A DNA stretch of 64,000 bases, from positions 124,001 through 188,000 of the forward strand of contig NZ_JACHCI010000002.1 of the NCBI RefSeq assembly GCF_014200675.1. Reading direction: 5' to 3'. The notes under the pieces are model-generated. The model was not told the origin of the DNA, searched no databases, and was given only the letters and a program-made list of their open reading frames with translations. The position numbers and the translations under genes were made by a program. Numbering within the stretch: the first letter of the stretch is position 1; each line of letters opens with the position of its first letter. The stretch is from Janthinobacterium saanense (GTDB taxonomy: Bacteria > Pseudomonadota > Gammaproteobacteria > Burkholderiales > Burkholderiaceae_D). Of the stretch, positions 1 through 8,054 are shown piece by piece.

Positions 1-1
1 T

Positions 2-988
2 CTCGGCAAGGGCGTGACGCGCCTGCAAGCCGATGGCAATCAGCCGCGCGAAATCATGCGCGCCGCGCTGGACCTGGGTCTGGTGCAGGCGATCACGCGC
101 AATGAAAATGGCGTGATCGAAACCACCGGCACCGCCAGCAGATTCAAGCAGGCGGGCGACAAGTCCGAACAGGCAGACCAGGCCGACAATAAGCAGGACC
201 CTGAAAAAGAAGCGCGCCAGCGCAATATCGCCGGTGGCTACCTGGGCGGCGCCATCGACCTGCGTTTCCACTTTGAAAACTGGAAATATGCATTTGCCGT
301 GGCCCAGCCCGGCCGCGACGGCAAGCTGACGCGCAGCCTGCAGTTCTTTGACGCCAACGGCATGGCCGTGCACAAGATTTTCCTGCGCAACGAGCCTGGC
401 GTGGCCGTGTTTGAGCAGATCGTCGCCAAATTCCGCATGCCGGAACAAAGTGCCGAGCTGAACGTGGTCGCCGCCGCGCCGAAAGCCGCTGAAAAGCCGG
501 ATGCCGAAATCGACGTGAAAGAATTCCAGCTGGCGTGGAAAGACATGACGGACGTGCACCAGTTTGCGCAAATCATGCGTGAATTCCACTTGTCGCGCGA
601 ACAAGCCTTGCGCCTGGCGCCCGCCGGCGCGGTCGAGCGCGTGACGCCGGAAGCGCTGCGCAGCCTGCTCGAGGGCGCAGCGAAGAACAAGGTCGCCATC
701 ATGGTGTTCCTGGGCAATGAAGGCTTGACGCAGATTTATAGCGGCAAAGTGGAAAAAACCATGGCTGCCGGCGGCTTTTACAATGTGCTCGATCCTGACT
801 TCAATCTGCATATCCGCGATACGGCGCTGCGCAGCGGCTGGATCGTCAAGCGTGGCGGCGTGACCTCGGTCGAGTTCTTCGACTATGAAGGCACGCAAGT
901 ATTGTCTTTCTTTGGCGTGCGCGAGCGGGGCAAGACCCAGCCGCAAGCGTGGATGGACCTGGCCGAGGGTTTGCCTCGCGCCAAGTAG
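2..988 (+). CDS. hemS: Hemin-degrading/heme-transport factor HemS family (5' end outside window)
   Basis: Cytoplasmic heme-handling protein of the HemS/ChuS/HmuS family, which receives imported heme and traffics or degrades it. The frame is already open at the first complete codon (LGKGVTRLQADG), so the true start lies upstream and about 329 codons are visible. The family's two-fold repeat is recognisable: LGLVQAITRNENGVIETTG in the N-terminal half, and VFLGNEGLTQIYSG, NVLDPDFNLHIRDT and the terminal FFGVRERGK in the C-terminal half. The usual partners (TonB receptor, hmuTUV) would lie upstream and are not in the window. The GTG at 14 is internal and should not be taken as the start. Family call is firm; whether it degrades or only shuttles heme cannot be read from the sequence. 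Confidence 0.88.
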   Translation, partial: LGKGVTRLQADGNQPREIMRAALDLGLVQAITRNENGVIETTGTASRFKQAGDKSEQADQADNKQDPEKEARQRNIAGGYLGGAIDLRFHFENWKYAFAVAQPGRDGKLTRSLQFFDANGMAVHKIFLRNEPGVAVFEQIVAKFRMPEQSAELNVVAAAPKAAEKPDAEIDVKEFQLAWKDMTDVHQFAQIMREFHLSREQALRLAPAGAVERVTPEALRSLLEGAAKNKVAIMVFLGNEGLTQIYSGKVEKTMAAGGFYNVLDPDFNLHIRDTALRSGWIVKRGGVTSVEFFDYEGTQVLSFFGVRERGKTQPQAWMDLAEGLPRAK

Positions 989-1105
989 TCGTAGTCAAGT
1001 TGCAACACCCCAGCCTGGCTGCCGCGTGCGGCGCCATGGCTGGACCACAATGGTGCTATGCTGATTCCAGGGCCCTGATGGGCTATTTATGGATGAAAGG
1101 CAAGT

Positions 1106-2023
1106 ATGGCAACCATCATGGCCAATGGCCTCAATCTTGCCTACGAAACGCATGGCAAGCCTAGCGATCCCTGCGTGCTACTGGTGATGGGGCTGGGCAT
1201 GCAATTGATCGCCTGGCCGGAAGATTTCGTCGAAGGGCTGGTCGAGCAAGGTTTTCATGTGCTGTGCTTTGACAACCGCGACGCCGGTCTGTCGAGCAAG
1301 ATGACGCAGGCGGGCAAACCGCATCTGCCGCTGGCCTACCTGAAAAACCTGGTGGGCTGGCCTTTGAAAAGTGCCTACACCCTCGATGACATGGCGCAAG
1401 ACGCGCTAGCCTTGCTGGCCTCCCTGCGCATCGAAGCAGCGCACGTGATCGGCGTCTCGATGGGCGGCATGATCGCCCAAGTGATGGCGGCGCGTGCGCC
1501 CGAGCAAGTGCTGAGCCTCACATCGATCATGTCGAGCAGTGGCCGGCGCGGCTTGCCCGGTCCCACGCGGGCAGCAAGGCTGGCCTTGCTGCAAGGTCCG
1601 AAACGCAAGGCCAGCCGTGACGAAGTGATGGCCCATATGCTGGCCACCGTGCGAGTGATCGGCAGTCCCTCGTATCCGATTGCTGAAAAAATCTTGTACC
1701 GGCGTATCGCCGCGGCGCTGGAGCGCGGCAGTTGCCCAGAAGGCGCGGCCCGGCAAATGGTGGCGATTGCTGCCTCGGGCGAGCGCACGGAACTCTTGAA
1801 GAGCATACGCTGCCCATCGCTGGTCATCCACGGCGCAGCCGATCCATTGATCCCCGTGGCCTGTGGCATCGATACGGCGGCCCTGATTCCGGGCGCCCGC
1901 CTGGAAGTGATCGAAGGCATGGGCCACGACATGCCGCCGCAGCTGATCGAGCGCCTGCTTGCCTTGATCGATATGCATCTGCAAGGTAAGATGGCCGAGC
2001 AATTGCGCTCCCAGCTCGCCTAG
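1106..2023 (+). CDS. Alpha/beta-fold hydrolase
   Basis: A 305-residue cytoplasmic alpha/beta hydrolase without a signal peptide. The strand-turn motif CFDNRDAGLSS lies around residue 54, the nucleophile elbow GVSMGG at 116-121 puts the serine at 118, the acid is probably the Asp of HGAADPLIPV, and the histidine sits in EGMGHDMP near the C-terminus, so the triad looks complete. CFDNRD-G-S is typical of the branch that includes aclacinomycin methylesterase-like proteins, but the substrate cannot be inferred. The ATG at 1106 has AAAGG about seven bases upstream; a second ATG five codons in is possible. It reads in the same direction as the LD-carboxypeptidase gene 38 bases downstream. Confidence 0.8.
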   Translation: MATIMANGLNLAYETHGKPSDPCVLLVMGLGMQLIAWPEDFVEGLVEQGFHVLCFDNRDAGLSSKMTQAGKPHLPLAYLKNLVGWPLKSAYTLDDMAQDALALLASLRIEAAHVIGVSMGGMIAQVMAARAPEQVLSLTSIMSSSGRRGLPGPTRAARLALLQGPKRKASRDEVMAHMLATVRVIGSPSYPIAEKILYRRIAAALERGSCPEGAARQMVAIAASGERTELLKSIRCPSLVIHGAADPLIPVACGIDTAALIPGARLEVIEGMGHDMPPQLIERLLALIDMHLQGKMAEQLRSQLA

Positions 2024-2061
2024 GCGCGCGGCCTCTTTCCCTACGTCCGGATTTTATTTTG

Positions 2062-2973
2062 ATGACACCCAAGATTGGTATCGCCATCGTGGCGCCCGGC
2101 GGTTATGCGCCCGATGAAGCAGCATTGGCACGCGGCATCGCCCGCCTGCAGGCGCAAGGCGCCACCGTCCACAATTATTATGATCCGGCACATACATTCC
2201 AGCGTTTCGGCGGCACGGAAGCAGGGCGGCTGGCGCAACTGAACGCTGCCGCTGCCGATCCCGAGGTGCAGGTGGTGATCGCCTTGCGCGGCAGTTACGG
2301 CATCAGCCGCATCTTGCCCGAGATCGATTTCCAGGCCATGAGCGATAGCGGCAAGCTGTTTGTCGGTTATAGCGATTTCACGGCTTTCCACATGGGCTTG
2401 ATGGCGAAAACCGGCCGGGCCAGCTTTGCCGGCCCCATGGTGTGCGACGACTTCATCCGCGACGAGCCGGTCGAATTTACCCAGCAGCAGCTGTGGGACT
2501 GCCTGGCCGGCCCCACGCATACGGTGACGGGCGTTGCAGAGCATAATCCACGCGTGAACCTGGAAGGCAAGCTGTGGGGCGGCAACCTGGCCATGCTGGT
2601 GCATCTGCTGGGCACGCCGTATTTGCCCGAGATCGAGGGCGGCATCCTGTTCCTGGAAGACGTCAACGAACACCCGTACCGGGTCGAACGCATGCTGCTG
2701 CAATTGCTGCACGCGGGCGTGATCGGCCGCCAGCAAGCCGTGCTGCTCGGCGATTTTTCTGCTTATAAACTCAGTCCGCTCGATAACGGTTACGATTTCG
2801 ACGCCATGCTGGCCTATGTGCGCGAACGCCTGCCCGTGCCGGTGCTGACGGGACTGGAATTTGGCCATATCCGCCGCCGCGTTACTTTACCGTTTGGTGG
2901 CCATGCGCGTTTGCAATCGGATGAAGCCGGCTTCCAGTTGACTGTGGCTGGTTACCCGACCCTGCGCGCTTAA
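2062..2973 (+). CDS. ldcA: LD-carboxypeptidase (peptidase family S66)
   Basis: Serine peptidase of family S66, which removes the terminal D-alanine from tetrapeptide muropeptides during murein recycling. Conserved blocks are IAIVAPGGYAPDE at the N-terminus, ALRGSYGISRILPEIDF, the nucleophile motif FVGYSDFTAFH (Ser of GYSD), the Glu-containing FLEDVNEHPYRVERML, and LEFGHIRRRVTLPFGGHA, which supplies the catalytic His. No signal peptide, as expected for the cytoplasmic enzyme. The ATG at 2062 is preferred over the in-frame TTG at 2059. The stop codon abuts the GTG start of the DUF418 gene, so the two are almost certainly cotranscribed. Confidence 0.88.
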   Translation: MTPKIGIAIVAPGGYAPDEAALARGIARLQAQGATVHNYYDPAHTFQRFGGTEAGRLAQLNAAAADPEVQVVIALRGSYGISRILPEIDFQAMSDSGKLFVGYSDFTAFHMGLMAKTGRASFAGPMVCDDFIRDEPVEFTQQQLWDCLAGPTHTVTGVAEHNPRVNLEGKLWGGNLAMLVHLLGTPYLPEIEGGILFLEDVNEHPYRVERMLLQLLHAGVIGRQQAVLLGDFSAYKLSPLDNGYDFDAMLAYVRERLPVPVLTGLEFGHIRRRVTLPFGGHARLQSDEAGFQLTVAGYPTLRA

Positions 2974-4176
2974 GTGGTGAAGAGCAAGACCGGCCGCCTG
3001 TTGCAGCTCGATGTGCTGCGCGGCCTGGCCGTGTTTGGCATCCTGCTGGTCAATGTGTGGGGTTTTGCCTGGGGCACGCTGTCGCTGCGTTACGGCACCC
3101 TGGCACCCGACGCGCCCTGGCTGGACCAGGCCGCCATCTTTTTCGTGGCGGCGTTCGCCGAACTGAAGTTTTATCCCATCTTTGCTTTTCTGTTCGGCGC
3201 CGGTTTTGCGCTGCAGACGCGTTCATTGAAACGTCAATTGGGAACCTGGCAGGCGGCGCAAGCAGCGTATCGCCGGCGTTTGCGCTGGCTGCTGGTATGC
3301 GGTTTGCTGCACGGTTTTTTGATCTGGAGCGGCGATGTGCTGGCCTCGTATGCGGTGGCCGGCATGCTGATCCTGCCGCTGGCGGCCGCTCGGCTGAGTC
3401 GCGTGCGCAACCGGGCCTGGCTGGTCGCGGGCGGTTTTCTCCTGTTCATATGCCTGCTGTATCCGGTAGGCGCCAGCCTCAAGCCGCAAGATATTGCCGA
3501 AGAGCTGCAAACCTTTGCCAACCGTTATGCGACCTACACGCAAGGCGGACTGTGGGCCGTGGTCTCCCTGCGGGTGCGCGATTATTCGCTGCAACTGCTG
3601 TACGCCATCGTGATGCTGCCGCATATCATCGCGCTGTTCCTGCTGGGTATATTGGCTGTGCGTTTCGGCTGGCTGGTGCAGCCCCAGCGCCACCGTCACG
3701 TATGGCGCTGGGTTTGCGTGATCGGGCTGGGGCTGGGCTTGCCCTTCAATCTGCTGTCCGCCAGCGCCACCTTGTGGCAAACCTTGTACCCTTATCAGAC
3801 GCTGTTTAACGAACCGCTATTGGGCATCCTGCTATTTATCGGCGGGCCCTTGCTGGCGGCGGCTTATGTGGCGGCGCTGATGCTGGCCGGCCCGCTCATG
3901 CGGCAATGGCTGGGTTCCTGGCTGGCGCCTGTGGGGCGCATGGCGCTGACAAATTATCTGCTGCAATCATTCATTGGCACCTGGCTGCTGCAAGGCCCCG
4001 GCCTGGGCTGGGCCGCGCGCCTGAGCCCCGCCGGGATGCTGGGCTTGACTATGCTGATCATGGCGGGGCAGGTGGTGCTGAGCCAGTACTGGCTCAGGTA
4101 TTTCAAACAGGGGCCGTTCGAAGCGCTGTGGCGGCGTTTGGCGCGCCTGGATCAATCCCAGTCGAAAGAAGCTTGA
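2974..4176 (+). CDS. DUF418 (YeiB-type) multi-pass membrane protein
   Basis: Inner-membrane protein of about 400 residues. The N-terminus reads LLQLDVLRGLAVFGILLVN, the DUF418/YeiB signature (a first helix resembling membrane acyltransferases). Further hydrophobic segments follow throughout, and GRMALTNYLLQSFIGTWLL near residue 320 is the second hallmark of the family. Biochemical function is unknown. It starts with GTG directly after the ldcA stop (a second GTG follows at 2977), consistent with translational coupling. Its last 25 bases overlap the end of the convergent SRAP gene. Confidence 0.82.
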   Translation: MVKSKTGRLLQLDVLRGLAVFGILLVNVWGFAWGTLSLRYGTLAPDAPWLDQAAIFFVAAFAELKFYPIFAFLFGAGFALQTRSLKRQLGTWQAAQAAYRRRLRWLLVCGLLHGFLIWSGDVLASYAVAGMLILPLAAARLSRVRNRAWLVAGGFLLFICLLYPVGASLKPQDIAEELQTFANRYATYTQGGLWAVVSLRVRDYSLQLLYAIVMLPHIIALFLLGILAVRFGWLVQPQRHRHVWRWVCVIGLGLGLPFNLLSASATLWQTLYPYQTLFNEPLLGILLFIGGPLLAAAYVAALMLAGPLMRQWLGSWLAPVGRMALTNYLLQSFIGTWLLQGPGLGWAARLSPAGMLGLTMLIMAGQVVLSQYWLRYFKQGPFEALWRRLARLDQSQSKEA

Positions 4177-4862
4177 GCTGAAGGCGGTGGAGGTGGTTTG
4201 ACTCCTGCCGCCGGCACCAGCGGATTGTCCACCACATGCCATTCAAACAATGCGGTGGCCAGCATGCAGGTGCGCGCCAGGTGCAGCGCCGCGTCGGGCG
4301 TCAAGTTGGGGTCTAGCCAGCGCCAGGCATCTTCGCGGCTGACGGCGACAGGGCGGCGGTCGTGGATGTCGACCATGCCGCCCAGGCTGTCGGCCGTGAG
4401 CAGCACAAAACCGGCTTCTTCACGGTTGTGTACATAGGGGCCGAAATGCGCCAGCGCCAGCAAAAATAGGGGCGCGCGGTCCTTGCGGTGGATATGCCAG
4501 GGTTGTTTCCTGCCTTTTTCACCCGTCCATTCATACCAGCCCGTGACGCAGACGATGCCGCGCCCTGCGCGCAGCAAGGGCTTCCAGTAGGCGCCACCCA
4601 GCTTTTCCAGCCTTGCATTGATGGCAATCGGGAGTTTCTTTTTGCCCGGCACGGCGGCGGCGGCGGTGGCCCAGGCCGGGCGGTAGCCCCAGTACACATC
4701 GTCGATGCGGCGCACGCCATTATCCACATGCATGACGGGACGGTAAGTGCCGGGCGCCACATTCAGATGCGGCTCGGCCTCGCTGTCGAACACCGCGTCG
4801 CTCCAGTCCATCGCCGACGCCAGCTCACGCGCCGTCGTATTTTGATTGAGTCGTCCACACAT
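4152..4862 (-). CDS. yedK: SRAP-domain abasic-site protein (YedK/HMCES family)
   Basis: SRAP (SOS response-associated peptidase) protein, 236 residues. Family members form a thiazolidine crosslink through Cys2 to abasic sites in single-stranded DNA and shield them. The start is set by the obligatory N-terminal MCGR: a longer frame exists upstream, but only the ATG at 4862 puts Cys at position 2 after Met removal. Other active-site residues are present: Asn82 in INARLEKL, Glu111 in GWYEW and His167 in IHDRRPV. The C-terminus has a proline run. It converges on the DUF418 gene with a 25-base overlap. I saw no LexA box in the 143-base divergent upstream region. Confidence 0.92.
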   Translation of the reverse strand: MCGRLNQNTTARELASAMDWSDAVFDSEAEPHLNVAPGTYRPVMHVDNGVRRIDDVYWGYRPAWATAAAAVPGKKKLPIAINARLEKLGGAYWKPLLRAGRGIVCVTGWYEWTGEKGRKQPWHIHRKDRAPLFLLALAHFGPYVHNREEAGFVLLTADSLGGMVDIHDRRPVAVSREDAWRWLDPNLTPDAALHLARTCMLATALFEWHVVDNPLVPAAGVKPPPPPSAQASFDWD

Positions 4863-5005
4863 GGTGAAATCATACCCGATCGCGGGGGCCATCATGCATG
4901 CCGGCACCGCTTCGGTATGAGTGTGGTCAAGCGCACAGACTATCCACACGGCAAGGCGCACACTGGACTTCTGTCAGGTGGCTGACGCTCTTATGCGGAG
5001 GAATT

Positions 5006-5227
5006 ATGACTTTGGACAATCCCACCACCCACAAAGGTTTCACCATCAGTGCCACGGCCCGCCAGCGCCGTGATGGCCGCTGGGTAGGCTCGTTTGTCAG
5101 CCAGAACCTTGCTTGCGGCGCATACGAAGATACCTGCGATTACGAAGATTGCAGCAATGAACGCGAAGCGCAGCAAGTGGCGCTGTCCATCGGCTGGCGT
5201 CTGGCCGATGCCGGACCGGCCCGGTAA
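5006..5227 (+). CDS. Small hypothetical protein with KGF...DGRW motif
   Basis: A 73-residue soluble protein of unknown function. The ATG at 5006 has a strong GGAGGAA Shine-Dalgarno sequence at 4997-5003, which decides the start although the frame is open further upstream. It contains KGFTISATARQRRDGRWVGSF followed by an acidic, cysteine-containing stretch (CGAYEDTCDYEDC) and EAQQVALSIGWR. The first half resembles KGYEFHVTGALEKDGRYRG in the protein at 5596-5898, so the two may be distant paralogues. No signal peptide or membrane helix. Confidence 0.6.
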   Translation: MTLDNPTTHKGFTISATARQRRDGRWVGSFVSQNLACGAYEDTCDYEDCSNEREAQQVALSIGWRLADAGPAR

Positions 5228-5237
5228 AAACCAACGA

Positions 5238-5492
5238 TCAGGGTTTGCGGGACTTCTGACGACATCCCAGCACCAGGGCGATGACGGGGCACACCAGCAC
5301 CGTCGCCAGCCTGACGGTGGGCAGGCCCGAGATACTCTCATCGAGTACATGCGGTAGCAATAGCAAGAGCGGCACGGATGGCACGCTGGCGGCAAAAAAG
5401 AACAGATACCAGGAATGGCCATTCTTTTTAGCCAGCAAGGCAACCAGCGCACAAATGATCAGGAAGGCCAGCGGCCAGTTTATGGTATCCAT
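5238..5492 (-). CDS. Small hypothetical membrane protein
   Basis: An 84-residue predicted inner-membrane protein with three hydrophobic segments (LAFLIICALVALLA, LFFFAASVPSVPLLLLL and LATVLVCPVIALVLG) and a basic tail, CRQKSRKP. It starts at ATG 5492; the codon before it is TTG. No strong Shine-Dalgarno sequence is visible, so expression is less certain than for neighbours. It ends 10 bases from the end of the convergent small gene at 5006-5227. Function unknown. Confidence 0.5.
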   Translation of the reverse strand: MDTINWPLAFLIICALVALLAKKNGHSWYLFFFAASVPSVPLLLLLPHVLDESISGLPTVRLATVLVCPVIALVLGCRQKSRKP

Positions 5493-5595
5493 CAAGGCAG
5501 GGTCTCATCAGGTCAGGGAATGCTGGGGAGGGCATCAGAACACTCCCAGCGGTGCGCATGATTATACCCGCGCAGCCCCTGGCCCTTCTTCCTGC

Positions 5596-5898
5596 CTAGT
5601 TGCCGATTGATGAGTGTGGCACCGGCTTTTCAGCACCAAGACCATCGGCAGCTGGCAACAAAGCCTTGATGGCGCCATTGAAAATCAATTCATGCGCATA
5701 CGCCGACGCCTCGATCAGCGCCGCATGCACGGACTTGAAACTGCTATGCGTTTCGATCAGGACAGGCTTGGCATACACCTGCGCCGTATCGCCGCGCCGG
5801 CTAAGCAATATCATCCCCCGGTACCGCCCATCCTTCTCCAGCGCCCCCGTGACATGAAACTCATACCCCTTGATATGGTGTTTTTGTTCCTGATCCAT
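5596..5898 (-). CDS. Hypothetical protein under a putative FNR-type promoter
   Basis: A 100-residue soluble protein of unknown function, beginning MDQEQKHHIKGYEFHVTG. The block KGYEFHVTGALEKDGRYRG resembles the first half of the product at 5006-5227. The middle has a hydrophobic/amphipathic stretch (VHAALIEASAYAHELIF). A perfect FNR-type palindrome lies at 5977-5990; counted from its centre, an activator position at -41.5 would place transcription start near 5942 and give a leader of about 44 bases, a plausible geometry. That suggests induction under low oxygen, but this is inference. Confidence 0.55.
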   Translation of the reverse strand: MDQEQKHHIKGYEFHVTGALEKDGRYRGMILLSRRGDTAQVYAKPVLIETHSSFKSVHAALIEASAYAHELIFNGAIKALLPAADGLGAEKPVPHSSIGN

Positions 5899-5976
5899 TA
5901 TTGATCCATTGAATGCCGTTGCCAGCCCTCATTGTCCCGTTCCTGGCCCGCCGTCCGATTCAAAACTGCAGAGTAT

Positions 5977-5990
5977 TTGATATTTATCAA
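5977..5990. promoter_or_regulatory. FNR/ANR-type box
   Basis: TTGAT-ATTT-ATCAA is an exact match to the FNR consensus (TTGAT-N4-ATCAA). It is preceded by TGCAGAGTATT, the same 11 bases that precede the box at 31951. It lies 79 bases upstream of the gene at 5596-5898 on the minus strand, at a distance suitable for class II activation. Confidence 0.7.
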
Positions 5991-6031
5991 TACAGAATTA
6001 TCAAATGCACACCCTGGTTTAGTAATAACAG

Positions 6032-6147
6032 CACCTCACCAAACCGTCGCGAGCGGCAGGTAGAGGTAGTCGAGAAGCGCAACCGTACTTTATGTACGGT
6101 GAGCATCGCAGACTGCCTATACCAACGCGCAGCAGGTTAGGTGAGTG
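6032..6147. repeat. ERIC-like imperfect palindromic repeat (about 116 bp)
   Basis: An intergenic imperfect palindrome with related ends: it begins CACCTCACCAAACC and its other end reads CACTCACCTAACC on the opposite strand. The arms stay similar inward (GAGCGGCAGGTAGAGG against the complement of the other side), and the centre is CCGTAC-TTTAT-GTACGG at 6083-6099. Size, structure and position between genes match ERIC/MITE-like dispersed repeats. No other copy is in this window, so dispersal elsewhere in the genome is inferred. It ends 7 bases before the stop codon of the gene at 6154-6360 on the opposite strand. Confidence 0.65.
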
Positions 6148-6153
6148 CCACCA

Positions 6154-6360
6154 CTACCCAGCGCGGATGGACCGTAGTTGCTGGGCGGTCTCCTCGATCT
6201 CCCGATACGCTTCCTGCACATACCCATCGATCGGATGCGCATCCATCCAGGCGTAATACGCCTGCTCATCCTGGCGGATGGCGAAGGGCACGTGGTGGTC
6301 GCGGATCGATGCGGCGGTTTCGCGCACCAGCGAGGCAAACAGCAGCTCCAGTGTTTCCAT
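6154..6360 (-). CDS. Small hypothetical soluble protein
   Basis: A 68-residue protein, METLELLFASLVRETAASIR..., rich in charged helix-forming residues and ending IEETAQQLRSIRAG. The frame can be extended 13 codons to a TTG at 6399, but the ATG at 6360 is the more usual start. It contains DEQAYYAWMDAHPIDGYVQEAYREIEE. No known domain recognised. An ERIC-like repeat begins 7 bases beyond its stop codon and may form the transcript end. Confidence 0.5.
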   Translation of the reverse strand: METLELLFASLVRETAASIRDHHVPFAIRQDEQAYYAWMDAHPIDGYVQEAYREIEETAQQLRSIRAG

Positions 6361-6443
6361 GAAGGGCACCTGTGTAGCGTAAAAACGAAGAGATCTCAAT
6401 GTAGCATAAGGCGCGGGTCTGCAGCGCCGCTGTCAATGCCCGG

Positions 6444-7007
6444 TCAATGTCCGATATGTTCGTACAGGATCACGCAGCCGATGATGATCAAGATGGCGCC
6501 GCCGACCAGTTCGGCGCGCCGGCCCGCCACGGTGCCCAGCACGCGCCCGAGCATCACGCCCAGGGTGACCATGACGAAGGTGGAAAAGCCGATGGCGGCG
6601 GCGGTGACGACAATATTAGCGCCCAGCAAGGCCAAGCCGGCGCCCACCACCATGGCGTCGATGCTGGTGGCAAAGCCGGTGACGGCCAGTACCCAGAAGG
6701 AGTGGGTTTGCGCGGCCGCTTCGTCGGGATCGGGCATGGCCAGGGCGTTGCGTATCATCAGCAGGCCGATAATGGCCAGCAAGCCGAAGGCGATCCAATG
6801 GTCCCATGCCTCGACATACGGCGCGGCCACCCGGCCCAGGGCCCAGCCGATGACGGGCGTGATGGATTCGATCACGCCAAAGATGAGCCCGGTGCGCAGC
6901 GCCTCGCGCCAGCGCGGCTTGTGCAGCGCCGCCCCCTTGCCGACAGCGGCGGCAAAGGCATCGGTGGACATGGCCAGGGAGAGGGCGGCGGTGGCGGCAA
7001 AATTCAT
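6444..7007 (-). CDS. mntP: Manganese efflux pump MntP
   Basis: Six-helix inner-membrane Mn(II) exporter of the MntP (YebN) family, 187 residues, a typical length. The duplicated motif with conserved aspartates is present: [17 protein letters not shown] (Asp16) and [16 protein letters not shown] (Asp117). The protein ends [13 protein letters not shown]. Its ATG lies only 46 bases after the uppP stop on the same strand, so there is no room for the long yybP-ykoY manganese riboswitch found upstream of E. coli mntP, and it is probably read through from uppP. Confidence 0.92.
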   Translation of the reverse strand: MNFAATAALSLAMSTDAFAAAVGKGAALHKPRWREALRTGLIFGVIESITPVIGWALGRVAAPYVEAWDHWIAFGLLAIIGLLMIRNALAMPDPDEAAAQTHSFWVLAVTGFATSIDAMVVGAGLALLGANIVVTAAAIGFSTFVMVTLGVMLGRVLGTVAGRRAELVGGAILIIIGCVILYEHIGH

Positions 7008-7053
7008 GAAAGACTTTCAGTGGAGCATGGCAGGGGCAGCTAGCGCCGCGATT

Positions 7054-7899
7054 TTACCCCACCCACAGCACGACCAGCGAGGCGGCCAGGCAATAAGCCC
7101 CAAAGAAATGCCAGCGCCCTTGCTCCAGCCAGCTCGACAGCCAGCGCAGGGCCAGCAAGCCGGCCAGGAAGGACAGCACCATGCCGATCAGGCTGGGCGC
7201 AATCAAATGTCCCACGCCGCCGGCATGGGCGATGGTGCCATCGGCGATGGCTTTGTAGAAACGCCAGCCTTCCTTGACCAGCACGGCTGGGGTCAGCACG
7301 ACGGCCAGCGCGAAACTGAATTCTTCGGCGCGGCGTTGCGGCACGCCCATGGCGATACCGGTGGAAATGGTGGCGCCGGAGCGCGAAAAACCACGGAATG
7401 GCAGGCACAAGCCTTGTACGGCGCCAATGACGATGGCTTTGGGCACGCTCAGCGCGCCGGTATCGCGTGCCTTCATGCGCGAGGACACAATGATCAGCAC
7501 GCCAGCAGCGGCCAGTGCGGCAGCCATCAGCCTGGCGTTGCCAAACAAATGTTCGATTTCAAAACCCGGCGTATCGGCCATCACCACATGGGTAATCAAT
7601 TTCAACAAGCCCAAGCCGACGATGCCCGTCATGGCGGTGGCCGCGACCAGCAGCAGAACATTGCTGCGGAAGGCTGCCGTCGAGCTGAAATAAGTGGCGC
7701 GCCAGGATTTCCAGAAGTACACGATCACGGCAAACATGGTGCCGGTATGCAACATCACCAGCAACATGGTCAGTTCAGGCGATGTGGGGTCGAGGCCCAT
7801 CAGCTTTTCAGCCATGATGACGTGGGCGGAACTGGAGACGGGCAGCAATTCTGCGAATCCCTGGACGATGGAGAGGATGAATAGTTGCAGGAAGGTCAT
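7054..7899 (-). CDS. uppP: Undecaprenyl-diphosphatase UppP (BacA)
   Basis: Integral membrane phosphatase that recycles undecaprenyl pyrophosphate, the lipid carrier for peptidoglycan, and gives bacitracin tolerance. At 281 residues it starts MTFLQLFILSIVQGFAELLPVSSSAH, where Gln13 and Glu17 form the (E/Q)xxxE motif; the second active-site motif is FRGFSRSGATIS. A 39-codon upstream extension is discarded because it lacks family similarity and MTFLQLF is the standard N-terminus. It is followed by mntP on the same strand. Confidence 0.92.
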   Translation of the reverse strand: MTFLQLFILSIVQGFAELLPVSSSAHVIMAEKLMGLDPTSPELTMLLVMLHTGTMFAVIVYFWKSWRATYFSSTAAFRSNVLLLVAATAMTGIVGLGLLKLITHVVMADTPGFEIEHLFGNARLMAAALAAAGVLIIVSSRMKARDTGALSVPKAIVIGAVQGLCLPFRGFSRSGATISTGIAMGVPQRRAEEFSFALAVVLTPAVLVKEGWRFYKAIADGTIAHAGGVGHLIAPSLIGMVLSFLAGLLALRWLSSWLEQGRWHFFGAYCLAASLVVLWVG

Positions 7900-8054
7900 G
7901 TTTTTTGTACTCGGAGTAGGCGTCAGGCGGGAGGTTTTGCGTGCCGAAAAAACAGTGTATTTTATGGTCTTTCCGGCAGCGCATTTTACAGGGCAGGCCC
8001 GCAGCGCACCGGCCATGGAACATTACAGTTTGTCCATGTTCGGTGGCCCATGGC

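Noticed and set aside
6960-7060. Manganese (yybP-ykoY) riboswitch before mntP
   Set aside because: Only 46 bases lie between uppP and mntP, too short, and no riboswitch core is seen.
6178-7884. 568-codon plus-strand frame across mntP and uppP
   Set aside because: Spans two well-supported genes and their spacer on the other strand and has no coherent protein features.
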